NCBI RefSeq assembly: GCF_036711975.1
Contig: NC_091973.1
Coordinates: forward strand, 14,756,001-14,820,000
Source: Onthophagus taurus
Lineage: Eukaryota; Arthropoda; Insecta; Coleoptera; Scarabaeidae
Length of the DNA: 64,000 nucleotides
Direction: 5' to 3'
The number at the start of each line of letters is the position of its first letter. The stretch's first letter is position 1. The position numbers and the translations under genes were made by a program. Below are positions 50,732 through 59,080 of this stretch, piece after piece. The notes under the pieces were generated by a model, which was not told the origin of the DNA, did not search any database, and worked only from the letters and a program-made list of their open reading frames with translations.

Positions 50732-51649
50732 ATGAATTTGTTAGAACCTAATCGTAACAGTTATCGTTTGACAGGCAAACGAATTGGTCGAGGATTTTTT
50801 AACAAGTTGATAGATAAACTTCCGATAGAACTTCATTTGCCAGGATATAATTTTTGTGGACCGGGTACCAAGTTGGAAAAGAGATTATCGAGAGGAGATC
50901 GAGGCGTGAATCCATTAGACGAAGCGTGTAAGAAACACGATATAGCATATACGGTCAGTTCAAATTTAAAATTTAGACACGACGCAGACAGAGCATTATA
51001 TAAAGCAGCGAAAGAACGAATACGAAATAAAGAGTCTACTCTTGGAGAAAAAGTGGCATCGTCCGCAGTTGCCGCCTTAATGAAAGCAAAAGTAGCGGTC
51101 GGTATGGGCGTAGGTAGAAAAAGAAATCGTACGGGTCGACGACCTTTAAAAAAAGTCCGAACGCGTGTAAAGCGTGGTGGAGCTATATCTTTTGTAGATG
51201 CACTTCGATTCGCTCGCAACGCAATATCGAGATCAGGTGCTAAGAATTTGTTGACAAACGTTAAAGCGGCGTACGGAGCTTTGAAAAAGATAAGAAAAAG
51301 AATTTCCGAACCTAGAGGTCGAGTTATTCGAATTCCGAAAACGGGAGGATTTTTACCTTTAATTCCCCTGTTCGCAGCTTTAGGTGCCCTAGGTAGTATC
51401 GGCGGTGGTGCTGCCGCTATTGCAAGAACTATAAACAACGCGAAAACAGCTAGAGAGCAATTAGATGAAGAACGAAGACATAACAAGGCTATGGAAGCAA
51501 AGGCCGTAGGTAGCGGATTTTATATAAAACCATATAAGAAAGGTTGCGGTTTGTTTATTGAAGGAAAGGGGAATAATGTTGGCGGCACAGGTTACTTCAA
51601 TAAGCCCTATAAGAAAGGTTGCGGTATAACCACTAGTTCAAAAAACTAG
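50732..51649 (+). CDS. PLA2 - pX-like fusion protein
   Basis: 305 residues, intact. N-terminal PLA2 domain: LHLPGYNFCGPGTKL calcium loop and LDEACKKHDIAYT catalytic HD (residues about 33-75), then a very basic linker (GRKRNRTGRRPLKKVRTRVKR), a helical part, and a pX-like segment IPKTGGFLPLIPLFAALGAL with Gly/Ala-rich continuation. Two KPYKKGCG repeats close the protein. I-E-G-K-G near the end fits the adenain cleavage pattern. It ends AAA AAC TAG, which forms the slippery site. Role inferred: membrane penetration and genome condensation. Confidence 0.9.
   Translation: MNLLEPNRNSYRLTGKRIGRGFFNKLIDKLPIELHLPGYNFCGPGTKLEKRLSRGDRGVNPLDEACKKHDIAYTVSSNLKFRHDADRALYKAAKERIRNKESTLGEKVASSAVAALMKAKVAVGMGVGRKRNRTGRRPLKKVRTRVKRGGAISFVDALRFARNAISRSGAKNLLTNVKAAYGALKKIRKRISEPRGRVIRIPKTGGFLPLIPLFAALGALGSIGGGAAAIARTINNAKTAREQLDEERRHNKAMEAKAVGSGFYIKPYKKGCGLFIEGKGNNVGGTGYFNKPYKKGCGITTSSKN
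51640..51646 (+). promoter_or_regulatory. -1 ribosomal frameshift site A_AAA_AAC
   Basis: The heptamer is exactly in register with the PLA2-pX frame (codons AAA 51641-51643, AAC 51644-51646) and followed at once by its TAG stop (51647-51649). A -1 slip continues CTA GTT CGA... into the protease frame, which has a stop just upstream (TAG 51634-51636) and no ATG before its conserved core. A possible stem-loop (CTCG.CGT ... ACG.CGAG, about 51659-51684) lies 12 nt downstream. Confidence 0.72.
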
Positions 51650-52026
51650 TTCGAATACCTCGTCGTGCGTTAACTAACGTCGAGTTGGAAAAGTTTGCGA
51701 AAGTACTAAAAATTCCACATTTTCGGGGTATATTTATGAGAGACAATCTCCCGAGTAAGATTAAAAAGAAGGAAAGAGGTATTGTTAACTTGGATAACTT
51801 GAAAGGACGAGGGACTCATTGGGTCGCCTATAAGAAAGACGACAAGGACATATACTATTTCGACAGTTACGGTGATTTAAGACCGCCATTAGAAATTGAA
51901 CAATATTTGCTGTCAGACGGTAGGGGTGGTCAAGTAAAGTATAATTACTGTCGATATCAAAGAGAAATAGATCAAAATTGCGGACAGTTGTGTCTGAAGT
52001 TTCTAAGTAATAAAAGAACCTATTAG
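51646..52026 (+). CDS. Adenain-like protease, expressed by predicted frameshift
   Basis: About 126 residues. Conserved RRALTNVELEKFAKVLK, FRGIFMRDNLP, GTHWVAY (His), YYFDSYGDLRPP (Asp) and DQNCGQLCLKFLS (Cys). The first in-frame ATG is within FRGIFMRD, after conserved sequence, so independent initiation would remove part of the enzyme. Co-translation as a PLA2-pX-protease fusion by -1 frameshift is the best reading. The minor capsid gene follows 30 nt later. Confidence 0.9.
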   Translation, partial: LVRIPRRALTNVELEKFAKVLKIPHFRGIFMRDNLPSKIKKKERGIVNLDNLKGRGTHWVAYKKDDKDIYYFDSYGDLRPPLEIEQYLLSDGRGGQVKYNYCRYQREIDQNCGQLCLKFLSNKRTY

Positions 52027-52056
52027 AGTCTAGAGACGTTTAGACGTTCAGAAGTA

Positions 52057-52788
52057 ATGGAGAAAGAAGCAATACACACGACATATACATTTACGTTGAC
52101 TGGAAAGTCATCTGAATTGACTTGTAATTTTAATCCTCCGATCTATTTGAACGAATTTGGTAGTTACGAGTTGGCTCTTTTGAATTTCGAAACGTTTAAT
52201 AGTTTAGCAAACGTTAATAAAAACAACAACGTAATCCAATACGAAGATAAGACAGGACATTTTAAAAACAATATAATAGTACCTGTTGGAACGTACGATA
52301 TTGATGATATTGCCGAGTTCGTGAATGAACAGCTAGACAAAAGACACGCTAAAAGTGTCGTAATAAGGATTAAGGGGAATAATAACACACAACATTCTTT
52401 AATAAAAAGTACCCGTCGAATTAATTTTGCATGCGATAATTCTATAGGGCCGTTACTTGGCTTCAAGCCTCAAATATTACCTAGAGATACGGAAGTGGAA
52501 TCCGATTTCGTAGTAAACATAAATAAAACGAACGCCTTACAAATTTATTGTAATTTAGTGACGGGATCGTATAATAACGGAGTTCCCGTGCACGTTTTAT
52601 ATCATTTTTTTCCAAACGTTCCGGCAGGTTTTAAAATAATCGAATCACCACAACTACCTATTTATTTACCGGTTTTAACGAACGTGATTAGTAGCTTAAC
52701 AGTACGTATACTTGATCAGGACGGAAACTTGGTAGACTTCAGAGAAGAAGAAATAACAGTGAGAGTTCACCTGAGATCGATAAATTGA
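52057..52788 (+). CDS. Penton-like minor capsid protein
   Basis: 243 residues, intact; homologue of 13745-14455. Shared blocks: SYELALLNFETFNS, LGFKPQIL, VHVLYHFFPNVPAGFKI, LTVRILDQDGNLVDFR. Beta-rich; by order and conservation the vertex capsid protein. Between protease and major capsid gene as in element 1. Confidence 0.86.
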   Translation: MEKEAIHTTYTFTLTGKSSELTCNFNPPIYLNEFGSYELALLNFETFNSLANVNKNNNVIQYEDKTGHFKNNIIVPVGTYDIDDIAEFVNEQLDKRHAKSVVIRIKGNNNTQHSLIKSTRRINFACDNSIGPLLGFKPQILPRDTEVESDFVVNINKTNALQIYCNLVTGSYNNGVPVHVLYHFFPNVPAGFKIIESPQLPIYLPVLTNVISSLTVRILDQDGNLVDFREEEITVRVHLRSIN

Positions 52789-52811
52789 ATTATTTAAATT
52801 TGACTAACGTT

Positions 52812-53003
52812 ATGACAGTGTTATATCAAAACAAAAGAATGCGGTGGTCAAGAAGAGACAGAGCGAGAAAATTGTTTAATGGAGAAAACTATAAAGCGCG
52901 CGTCATCAGTCAACGTAGCGGCAGTAGAAGACGATCCATTCATCGATTATCACCAGTCAATCGAAGGTATTTAGTTCAGTTAGGATACGAAGTGTTAAAG
53001 TAA
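52812..53003 (+). CDS. Small basic protein conserved upstream of MCP
   Basis: 63 residues from ATG 52812 (frame open from 52785). Arg-rich (RMRWSRRDRARK, SGSRRRSIHRLSP) with the conserved end PVNRRYLVQLGYEVLK, matching element 1's 14445-14579. Its TAA overlaps the capsid ATG as TAATG (53001-53005), suggesting coupled translation or reinitiation from one mRNA. A small DNA-binding virion protein would fit the charge. Confidence 0.65.
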   Translation: MTVLYQNKRMRWSRRDRARKLFNGENYKARVISQRSGSRRRSIHRLSPVNRRYLVQLGYEVLK

Positions 53004-54262
53004 TGGACATTTTAAAAGTAACGGATAAGATAAAAACAGATCACTCTATCGTAAGTTATGAATTCCATTCGCATCAACCGTTTGGATCGACCACGTTCGA
53101 TAACAATGACGAAATTAGAATTTCAATTCCGGAAATAGATAATTATACTTTACCGAGCGAGAGTTATCTATACGTCGAGGGTAGCGTTCGTAAGTTAGCC
53201 GCGGACGGAAGTATAACAAAAGATGCCAGCGCAACGGGGCAATTGGTTAACAATCCCGTTGCATTTATGTTTAGCGATATTCGATATCTTATTAACGGAG
53301 TACATGTTGATGGTGTGCGGAACGTCGGTGTAAGCTCATGCATGAAGGGTTATTTCTCATCTACACAGAACGAGGTGGTGAAATTAGCGAACGCCGGTTG
53401 GCACATAAAACCTTGGAAAGATGATATAGCGGGTGTTTCAAAGGCTTTAGATAAAAATGGAAATTTCGGTCTTAGCGTTCCGCTAAAATCGTTGCTAGGA
53501 TTCGCAGAAGATTTCAGAAAGATCATGATGAACGTTCGACAGGAACTTGTGCTAATTCGCGGACACGATGATACGGACGTCATCTTTCAACCAGCAGCCG
53601 CTCCGAACGACGAAAAATTGAAATTGATCATTAATAAAATTATATGGAGAGTTCCTCACGTGGCGGTGGGATTACGCGAACAGTTGGCATTAACAAAACT
53701 ATCAGAAAGAAACGTAGACATTCACGTTCCTTTTCGATCGTGGGAAATACACGAGTACCCTCAATTACCTCAAACTACGAAGCAATCTTGGTCCGTCAAA
53801 ACTGCTCCACAATTGGAAACGCCTAGATTTATAATCTTCGGATTTCAAACAAATCGAAAGGGTATATTTAAAGGAAACATGGCATTATTTGATAATATAA
53901 ACTTAACGAACGTAACGGTTTTCTTGAATGGAGAACGTTTTCCGTACGATAATTTGAATGTGGATTTTGATAACAATCACTATGCGATTTTGTATGATAT
54001 GTATTCAAGATTTCAGCAAGCATACTACTATCAAGAAAGCGAACCTTTGTTTTCACCGGAAGAATTTAAAACTTACGCGCCGTTAATTGGAATCGATTGC
54101 ACGTATCAACAGGAAGCAATACATAAAAGCGGAGTAGAAATAAAAATCGAGTATTCAACGAAAAATCCAATTCCGGAAGGTACGACAGCTTACGCATTAA
54201 TTCTGCATGACAGAGCATTTGTGTATTCGCCTCTTACGAAAATGGTTAAGCAATTAATATAG
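53003..54262 (+). CDS. Major capsid protein (double jelly-roll), intact
   Basis: 419 residues, uninterrupted: MDILKVTDKIKTDHS, FDNNDEIRISIPEIDNYTLPS, FMFSDIRYLINGVHVDGVRN, SVPLKSLLGFAEDFRKIMM, FRSWEIHEYPQLP, IFGFQTNRKGIF, VFLNGERFPYDN, LHDRAFVYSPLTKMV. Same family as 14593-15798 and 62901-64000. Assembles the virion shell of Polinton/adintovirus-like elements. The start overlaps the preceding stop. Confidence 0.92.
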   Translation: MDILKVTDKIKTDHSIVSYEFHSHQPFGSTTFDNNDEIRISIPEIDNYTLPSESYLYVEGSVRKLAADGSITKDASATGQLVNNPVAFMFSDIRYLINGVHVDGVRNVGVSSCMKGYFSSTQNEVVKLANAGWHIKPWKDDIAGVSKALDKNGNFGLSVPLKSLLGFAEDFRKIMMNVRQELVLIRGHDDTDVIFQPAAAPNDEKLKLIINKIIWRVPHVAVGLREQLALTKLSERNVDIHVPFRSWEIHEYPQLPQTTKQSWSVKTAPQLETPRFIIFGFQTNRKGIFKGNMALFDNINLTNVTVFLNGERFPYDNLNVDFDNNHYAILYDMYSRFQQAYYYQESEPLFSPEEFKTYAPLIGIDCTYQQEAIHKSGVEIKIEYSTKNPIPEGTTAYALILHDRAFVYSPLTKMVKQLI

Positions 54263-54335
54263 TGGTACTGTTGAAGCAACGTCATTTAGTGTATCTCTAA
54301 ACATCGAAGGAAACGTTTGCATATAGTGGTATATT

Positions 54336-54815
54336 ATGGATATTATGGTTTTTCAAAGGGATTTTATTATTTTGGACATTCAAGGTTTCACGATAAACGA
54401 TGAAGAATTTATCCCAAAGGAACTGGCTTCTTACGACAGTAATCATTGTATAAGTCATTACGTGTTTCAACCTAGTCGAAGCTTTTCTTCACTATCTACC
54501 AAATTTCGCAATACGGCGAATTGGTTAATGAGTCATCATCATTGTATTGATTGGAACGACGGGTTTGTTCCTGCGTCTCGTTTCGATGAGATCGTTTATT
54601 ATTTGTGTCGTTCGACAAAAGTAGCGTACGTAAAAGGACGTGAGAAAGCTACATTTTTAAGAAGAATTTTAACAATACCGGTAAAAGAATTGCCGGAAAA
54701 TGAATGCAAATTGGAGGTTGGTGCGCCGATGTGTCCCTATCATAAAAAGAGACCAAGTATGTGCTCCTTATCGAATGTTTTTTATTTATTTTCATACGTA
54801 TTCAGACATCTATAA
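54336..54815 (+). CDS. Conserved 'DIQGF' protein
   Basis: 159 residues; homologue of 15917-16435 and 62371-62883 at the same position after the capsid gene. Visible: IILDIQGFTI, FIPKELAS, HHHCIDWNDGFVP, AYVKGREKATFLRRIL, and a CPYHKKRPSMCSLSNVFYL tail. Function unknown; see element 1 entry for the nuclease hypothesis. Confidence 0.7.
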   Translation: MDIMVFQRDFIILDIQGFTINDEEFIPKELASYDSNHCISHYVFQPSRSFSSLSTKFRNTANWLMSHHHCIDWNDGFVPASRFDEIVYYLCRSTKVAYVKGREKATFLRRILTIPVKELPENECKLEVGAPMCPYHKKRPSMCSLSNVFYLFSYVFRHL

Positions 54816-54871
54816 CTATATGTAAACGAATTGAGAAAGGCAGACGGGTAGTAGCGGTAGAGCAGTTCAAG

Positions 54872-55204
54872 ATGGAACGTCTTTGGCGGTTAGTTACCAG
54901 ATTGGGACTTTCAACTTTTATAATTAATAAAGTGTGGGATATTATGGAAAGATACGAATCTGATTTATCTTTTGCGAATATTAAAAACTACGAATTATGT
55001 TATTTACCAATCGATTATTATATCAATAAAGTAAAGCCATTAGATTTGGCGGCGGTTTGGTTTAAATTACCGTTGAAGTATAGAAACGATGAGCGATTAC
55101 AAAGCAAGCTGCCCTGTTTTGAACATTATAATTTGCCTCATTGGGAAACGCATATTGATGGTCCACCATCGGCAAGAAAGGATTGTTCTTTATGTATGGT
55201 TTAG
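54872..55204 (+). CDS. Hypothetical protein, 110 residues
   Basis: MERLWRLVTRLGLST..., ending KDCSLCMV (CxxC). The frame is open upstream to 54761 but the ATG at 54872 follows a plausible leader. Not recognised. AATAATAATAAAAGATTG after the stop gives polyadenylation signals. Confidence 0.5.
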   Translation: MERLWRLVTRLGLSTFIINKVWDIMERYESDLSFANIKNYELCYLPIDYYINKVKPLDLAAVWFKLPLKYRNDERLQSKLPCFEHYNLPHWETHIDGPPSARKDCSLCMV

Positions 55205-55679
55205 TATATAAACATTGTCAGTTATAGATTGTAAATTAATAATAATAAAAGATTGTAAAAAGTGTAAAAAGTTGTTTTAATTTAAAAGAAAAAAATAGTT
55301 AATCTAAATGAATACATGGTATGTATACATTGGGTTGGGTTGGTATGACTTGGGTTGTACATTGAAAAGGAAGAAAGAAAGGGGAAAAAAGGAAGAAAAA
55401 AGGAAGAAAAAAAAAAAAAAAAAAAAAAAAAAGAAAAGAAAAAGGGAAAAGGATTGTTTATTGAAGCTCCTCCTATGCTCCTCCCATGCTCCTCCTCAGG
55501 CTCCTCCCAAAGTGGAGATGGAAGAGTGGGGATGGGAGTGGGGGAAATCTAAAAATCCCCCCCCCCCCCGGTTGCCAGGAAAGTAGAGCCAGAAAAAAAG
55601 TACCCCCACTCTAACTCCGCCCATTCCCCACTCCTCCCCCTTGTCACGCCCCACCCCACGCCCCCCTTCATTACTCTAG
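55205..55679. repeat. Low-complexity spacer
   Basis: An A/G tract (55366-55460) with a run of A's, repeated CTCCTCC(C/T)ATG units, a C12-13 run (about 55558-55570) and C-rich DNA. ORFs here are tract artefacts. It separates the virion block from the next promoter. Confidence 0.85.
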
Positions 55680-56453
55680 TATAAGAAGGCACCTCCCAGC
55701 CTTTGAAAGTCTTCAGTTCTTCAGTTTTTTGGTAAGTACAACCTTCTTTATTATCATGTTTATATAACGTTCATTTTCTCTCCATCACTACAGCTCTTTC
55801 TACAACTTTCTCTTTTTTGGTGAGTAAAACTATATTTGTTTTGCATGTTTATATAATATTTAAAATTGTTTTTTCCACTCCTAGACATCCTTGCTCATTC
55901 AGCTTTCTCTTTTTTTGCTGTGTTTTATTTGGTAAGTAACCTTTTTTACTTTGCTTATATAATATGTAAAATATTCTTGTTTTGTTTCATCATAACAGTT
56001 CTTTCTACTTTGTTTTTGTGAGTACAACTTGTTTATTTGTTTGTTATGTTAAATTGTTATTTTTATTTTTTCAATTCCTACAGGACCTTACTACTGATCA
56101 CTTCCATTTTGTGTTTGATCAGTTCGATCAGTTTTGATAACTTCGTTATCTCGGCGACTTTTTTTCTGGTAAGCCTTATAGCCTTCTTTTCCTTTGCATA
56201 TATTGTTGCTAATCTGTTTTTTTTTCATTCCTATAGCTCCTTCTATTTTAAATCTTAATTTTTGTTGGTAAGCATAACTTTATTATTCGAACGTTTGTAT
56301 CATAATATCTACAATAATTTTTTATCATTCACATCCTATCATTCAGCACCCACTGCAATTAGATTTTAACGTTCTTTTCATCAAGCGATGTAAGTATACA
56401 TGATTTTTTATTAAAATAAAATAAATTAATGTATGAATCTTTTTTTTATCAAG
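55680..56453 (+). promoter_or_regulatory. TATA promoter and seven-intron 5' leader
   Basis: TATAAG (55680-55685) precedes a predicted start near CTTCAGTTC. Then seven GT-AG introns follow one another: 55732-55793, 55820-55884, 55932-55998, 56018-56083, 56169-56236, 56268-56346, 56390-56453, all 62-79 nt, leaving untranslated exons of 26, 47, 19, 85, 31 and 43 nt. Donors GTAAGT/GTGAGT/GTAAGC and pyrimidine-rich acceptors are strong. The last acceptor directly precedes ATG 56454. Introns 1-3 share a TTTATATAA/TTATATAAT block, so they probably arose by tandem duplication. Confidence 0.65.
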
Positions 56454-57434
56454 ATGTCTCAAGACGGTTTTAGTCAAATTGATTTAACTGCTCCCGGTTT
56501 CGCCAGCAGCCAGGAGTCATTCCTGTTAAACAGTTTTGACATAAACCTGTTGAACATATCGACTGTTGAGAAGGCGCTGGATCCAAACGTGCAACCTAAT
56601 GAGCAGCCGATGGATCCTAACGTAGAATCTAATGCGCAGCAAGATCCGTCGCTTCTGAACGTCGCAGGTTCCGCGAATGTCGACGATAAAAATGTGAAAC
56701 GCCTTTCACTTCGTCGGAATTCGGGGAACCGTGAACATTGGAAGAAGGCTGCAGGTGTGTGGGTACCGTCAGAAAAGTATAGAGAGGAAAGAAGGGAGGC
56801 ACGTGCTCGTTCGCGACGTAGCCAACGCAAGTATGTGTCAGTTGAACAAGCGACCCCGTCGAAGGTTGAAATGACACAGTCGAAAGTGGTTACCGAGAAC
56901 GAGTCCGATAAATCCGACGACTCTCTTGCTTTAATGGCGGTATCACAACACTGTAGTAACCGGAAGTATCTTAAAGCTACTAAGGCTTCTTTTTCTTCTT
57001 CTAAAGCTTCATTGGCTCCCGTTACTAACTCAAATATCCCTAACACCGAAATTCCTTCGTTAAGCCCGAAAGTACACATCTTAAGGGTTGACAATATTCC
57101 TGCTAATATTCCTGCTACTTCAGATATTTCCGATGTGTCTGCCAGCCTTTTTTCAAACGCAATGTGTACAGCAGTAGAAACAACCAAAGGGGAGATTTTG
57201 GCCGAAATTAATAATTTGTATCAAAATTTTTATAAAGACCTTCATGCAAAGGTTCTTCAATTGCAGACCTCTTTGAGAGAACTTTCACAGTTTAGAGAAG
57301 GGCTGGCATCGAGCTGTAACAACCCTTTAACAATATCGCTCGACATCACCATAGCATCATTAACCTGTGAAATTAAAAAGGCTGAATGTATTTTATCTAG
57401 TTTCACTACTAATAGCGTAAACTTCCCTTCCTAG
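56454..57434 (+). CDS. Hypothetical protein after the intron-rich leader, 326 residues
   Basis: Start MSQDGFSQIDLTAPGF directly after the last predicted acceptor; an in-frame ATG at 56433 would lie in the intron. Regions: an Asn/Pro repeat (DPNVQPNEQPMDPNVESN), basic RRNSGNREHWKK and RSRRSQRK, Ser-rich middle, C-terminal coiled coil (EINNLYQNFYKDLHAKVLQL). No family recognised. A virion-associated or fibre-like protein is possible. An antisense ORF of similar length is judged a shadow. Confidence 0.6.
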   Translation: MSQDGFSQIDLTAPGFASSQESFLLNSFDINLLNISTVEKALDPNVQPNEQPMDPNVESNAQQDPSLLNVAGSANVDDKNVKRLSLRRNSGNREHWKKAAGVWVPSEKYREERREARARSRRSQRKYVSVEQATPSKVEMTQSKVVTENESDKSDDSLALMAVSQHCSNRKYLKATKASFSSSKASLAPVTNSNIPNTEIPSLSPKVHILRVDNIPANIPATSDISDVSASLFSNAMCTAVETTKGEILAEINNLYQNFYKDLHAKVLQLQTSLRELSQFREGLASSCNNPLTISLDITIASLTCEIKKAECILSSFTTNSVNFPS

Positions 57435-57441
57435 CTTAAAG

Positions 57442-57796
57442 ATGACTAATAATATGGATAATATGAGAGTTAATCATATGCTAAGACTATGTGAAGTGGA
57501 GCAGAAAGTTGCCTCGTTGGAGGTAAAATTAGATGCTATATTTAAGTTGGTACGTTATACTTATAATACTTTTTTCCATGTCATTAATTTTATCTTCTCA
57601 GCTGCAGAGTGTGTCAGAATCGGCTGTGGTGAGGGGTGAAATGCATGTGCAAAACATGCACATTAACCGTTGCACATGTGTTAGTTCACCGACTCCGGCA
57701 CCGACTCCGGCAACGACTCCGACAACTACTCCGGCACCAGCAGCACCACCACCTCCTTACCAAAGATATCAAGAAGAGGAGGAGGAGGAGTGGTAA
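57442..57796 (+). CDS. Two-exon coiled-coil protein with PPxY motif
   Basis: Exon 1 57442-57549 (coiled coil MLRLCEVEQKVASLEVKLDA), intron 57550-57601 (52 nt, GTACGT...TTCTCAG, phase 0), exon 2 to 57796. Exon 2 has HVQNMHINRCTC, a Thr/Pro/Ala repeat (TPAPTPATTPTTTPAPA), then PPPPYQRYQEEEEEEW. PPPPY is a PPxY late-domain-type motif, which recruits Nedd4-like ligases in several viral proteins. Starts 7 nt after the preceding gene. Without splicing the frame stops at GCGEG. Confidence 0.6.
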
Positions 57797-57819
57797 CTAC
57801 TCCTTCTCTTCTTTTATTT

Positions 57820-57906
57820 ATTAAGTTAATATTAAGTTAATTATTAAGTTAATTATTAAGTTAATTATTAAGTTAATTATTAAGTTAATTATTAAGTTAA
57901 TTATTA
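57820..57906. repeat. Tandem TTAAGTTAATTA repeats
   Basis: Six to seven head-to-tail 12-bp units ahead of the ATPase gene, followed by TATCTATATAAAG (about 57930), a likely TATA box. Confidence 0.85.
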
Positions 57907-58010
57907 TTTTATACTTCCAATATACTCAATATATCTATATAAAGTTACTTTTGCTATATTTTCATTCAGTCTTATCCTGTTAATGTTATAATTCATTTAG
58001 TACGAGAATC

Positions 58011-58700
58011 ATGATCGACGAGAAATTAAAATGTCTACCGCAACTTCTAACACTGCCTATAGTAAATTTTAGTAATGGTTCGGTCGAAGAACACTTTACA
58101 AGACACAGCAATTTATTTGGTGGAAAATGTAAGCGAGGTTTAATTGTAGGACCCTCTGGTGTCGGAAAAACAAATGCTATGTTATCGCTTTTACTTGCAC
58201 GTAATGGCCTCCGCTTCCTAAACTTATACTTATGCTCCAATTCGTTATACCAAAATAAGTACGATTTTTTAAGACGTTTAATTGAACCTATAAAAGATTG
58301 CGGTTACTATGAATTTTCTAATATAGACGAGTTCATTCGACCGGAAGATGCGAAAGAATATTCGGTAGTCGTATTTGACGATGTTTCCTGTACAGGTCAA
58401 AATGTCATTAAGGAATTTTTTTCGTATGGTCGACATAAAAACATTGATTGTTTTCTAATTTGTCAAAGTTATAGTGCAATTCCAAAACAATTAGTTCGCG
58501 ATAATTGTAAGTTTTTGGTGTTATTTAAACAAGACTTAACAAATTTAAAACACGTATTTGAAGATCACATAATGAGCGATATGGAGATTGTAGTGTATCT
58601 AAGGGACGTTACCGTAAGGGTTTTGATAAATTCATTGAAGTTTAAAACTAACGACTTCAGCTGTACAGTTCGTAGTAACTTCACATACATCATACAATGA
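58011..58700 (+). pseudogene. Packaging ATPase with C-terminal deletion
   Basis: Homologue of 12216-12908: Walker A GPSGVGKT, SLYQNKYDFLRRL, Walker B VVVFDDV, LICQSYSAIPKQL, LVLFKQDLTNLKHVF. After HIMSDME the frame is wrong: the conserved end (GRYRKGF..FIEV) is present but out of frame at about 58607-58640, and the CW...GF.VI block between is missing. An internal deletion of some 50-90 bp therefore removed part of the C-terminus and changed the frame. Overlaps the next ORF by 4 nt. Confidence 0.85.
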
Positions 58701-59080
58701 ACAAGACGATAGCTGCAGAACTTATCGCGGCACGAGAAGTCGTGAGAGACAAAATTCGTTCTTTAAAAGAAGACTTAGAGGAGTCAAGGATTCGGTCGGA
58801 AACCGCATATGCACCCATCGCAAGACCCTTACAGGATATTGTCGCAAAACTTGACACTGCGCCTTTACTATCCATTCCAAAACGAAGTTTATCTCCAAAA
58901 GAAGAAAAATTGATATCTAAGATACAACGCTACTCGCCGGATATTTCTGACGTACCAGCTAAAACCGAGACCGAATATTTTATTCGAAAACCGAAAGTTC
59001 CATTAAAAGAACAACGACGAAAATTTGCTACATCGACTCCTGAAAAAAGGTTGGTATCTTCTCCCACGTCAGTAGTATAG
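58697..59080 (+). CDS. Coiled-coil protein (homologue of 11309-11716)
   Basis: 127 residues: LIAAREVVRDKIRSLKEDLEES, then PIARPLQDIVAKLD, Ser/Pro and Lys/Arg-rich tail. It follows the ATPase, as its homologue does in element 1 (there separated by PLA2). The stop lies at the edge of a foldback element (59079), so the C-terminus may have been replaced. DUF8207-like and integrase genes do not follow. Confidence 0.6.
   Translation: MNKTIAAELIAAREVVRDKIRSLKEDLEESRIRSETAYAPIARPLQDIVAKLDTAPLLSIPKRSLSPKEEKLISKIQRYSPDISDVPAKTETEYFIRKPKVPLKEQRRKFATSTPEKRLVSSPTSVV

Larger units (their letters stand above)
49150..59080 (+). mobile_element. Polinton-like element 2 (virion gene block, ends unresolved)
   Basis: All genes are on the plus strand: splice-started protein, small ORF, PLA2-pX protein, protease, penton-like, small basic, major capsid, DVQGF protein, 110-residue protein, two-gene region with an intron-rich leader, ATPase, coiled-coil. 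No integrase or PolB is visible between here and 59080, and no target duplication or matching TIR pair could be identified. GC and codon use are higher in GC than element 1. The ATPase is deleted internally; the other genes are open. Confidence 0.8.

Noticed and set aside
50833-51486. Long minus-strand ORF antisense to the PLA2-pX gene
   Set aside because: A mirror of the codon bias of the real gene: low-complexity, no family motif, and no promoter or partner gene on that strand.
55308-55586. ORFs rich in Lys/Glu over the A/G tract
   Set aside because: Simple-sequence artefacts of an oligo-purine tract.
55677-55688. AGTATAAGAAGG as the TIR start of element 2 (identical 12-mer at the start of element 1)
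   Set aside because: There is no matching inverted end and no target duplication, and the motif sits at TATA-box distance from the predicted leader, so it is better read as a promoter.
56474-57187. 237-codon minus-strand ORF antisense to the 326-residue gene
   Set aside because: It exists because the plus-strand gene avoids certain codons. The plus-strand frame has the splice-adjacent start and neighbours in the same direction.
57820-57906. AT-rich tandem repeats as a replication origin
   Set aside because: A simple repeat alone is not evidence. Polintons replicate from protein-primed termini.
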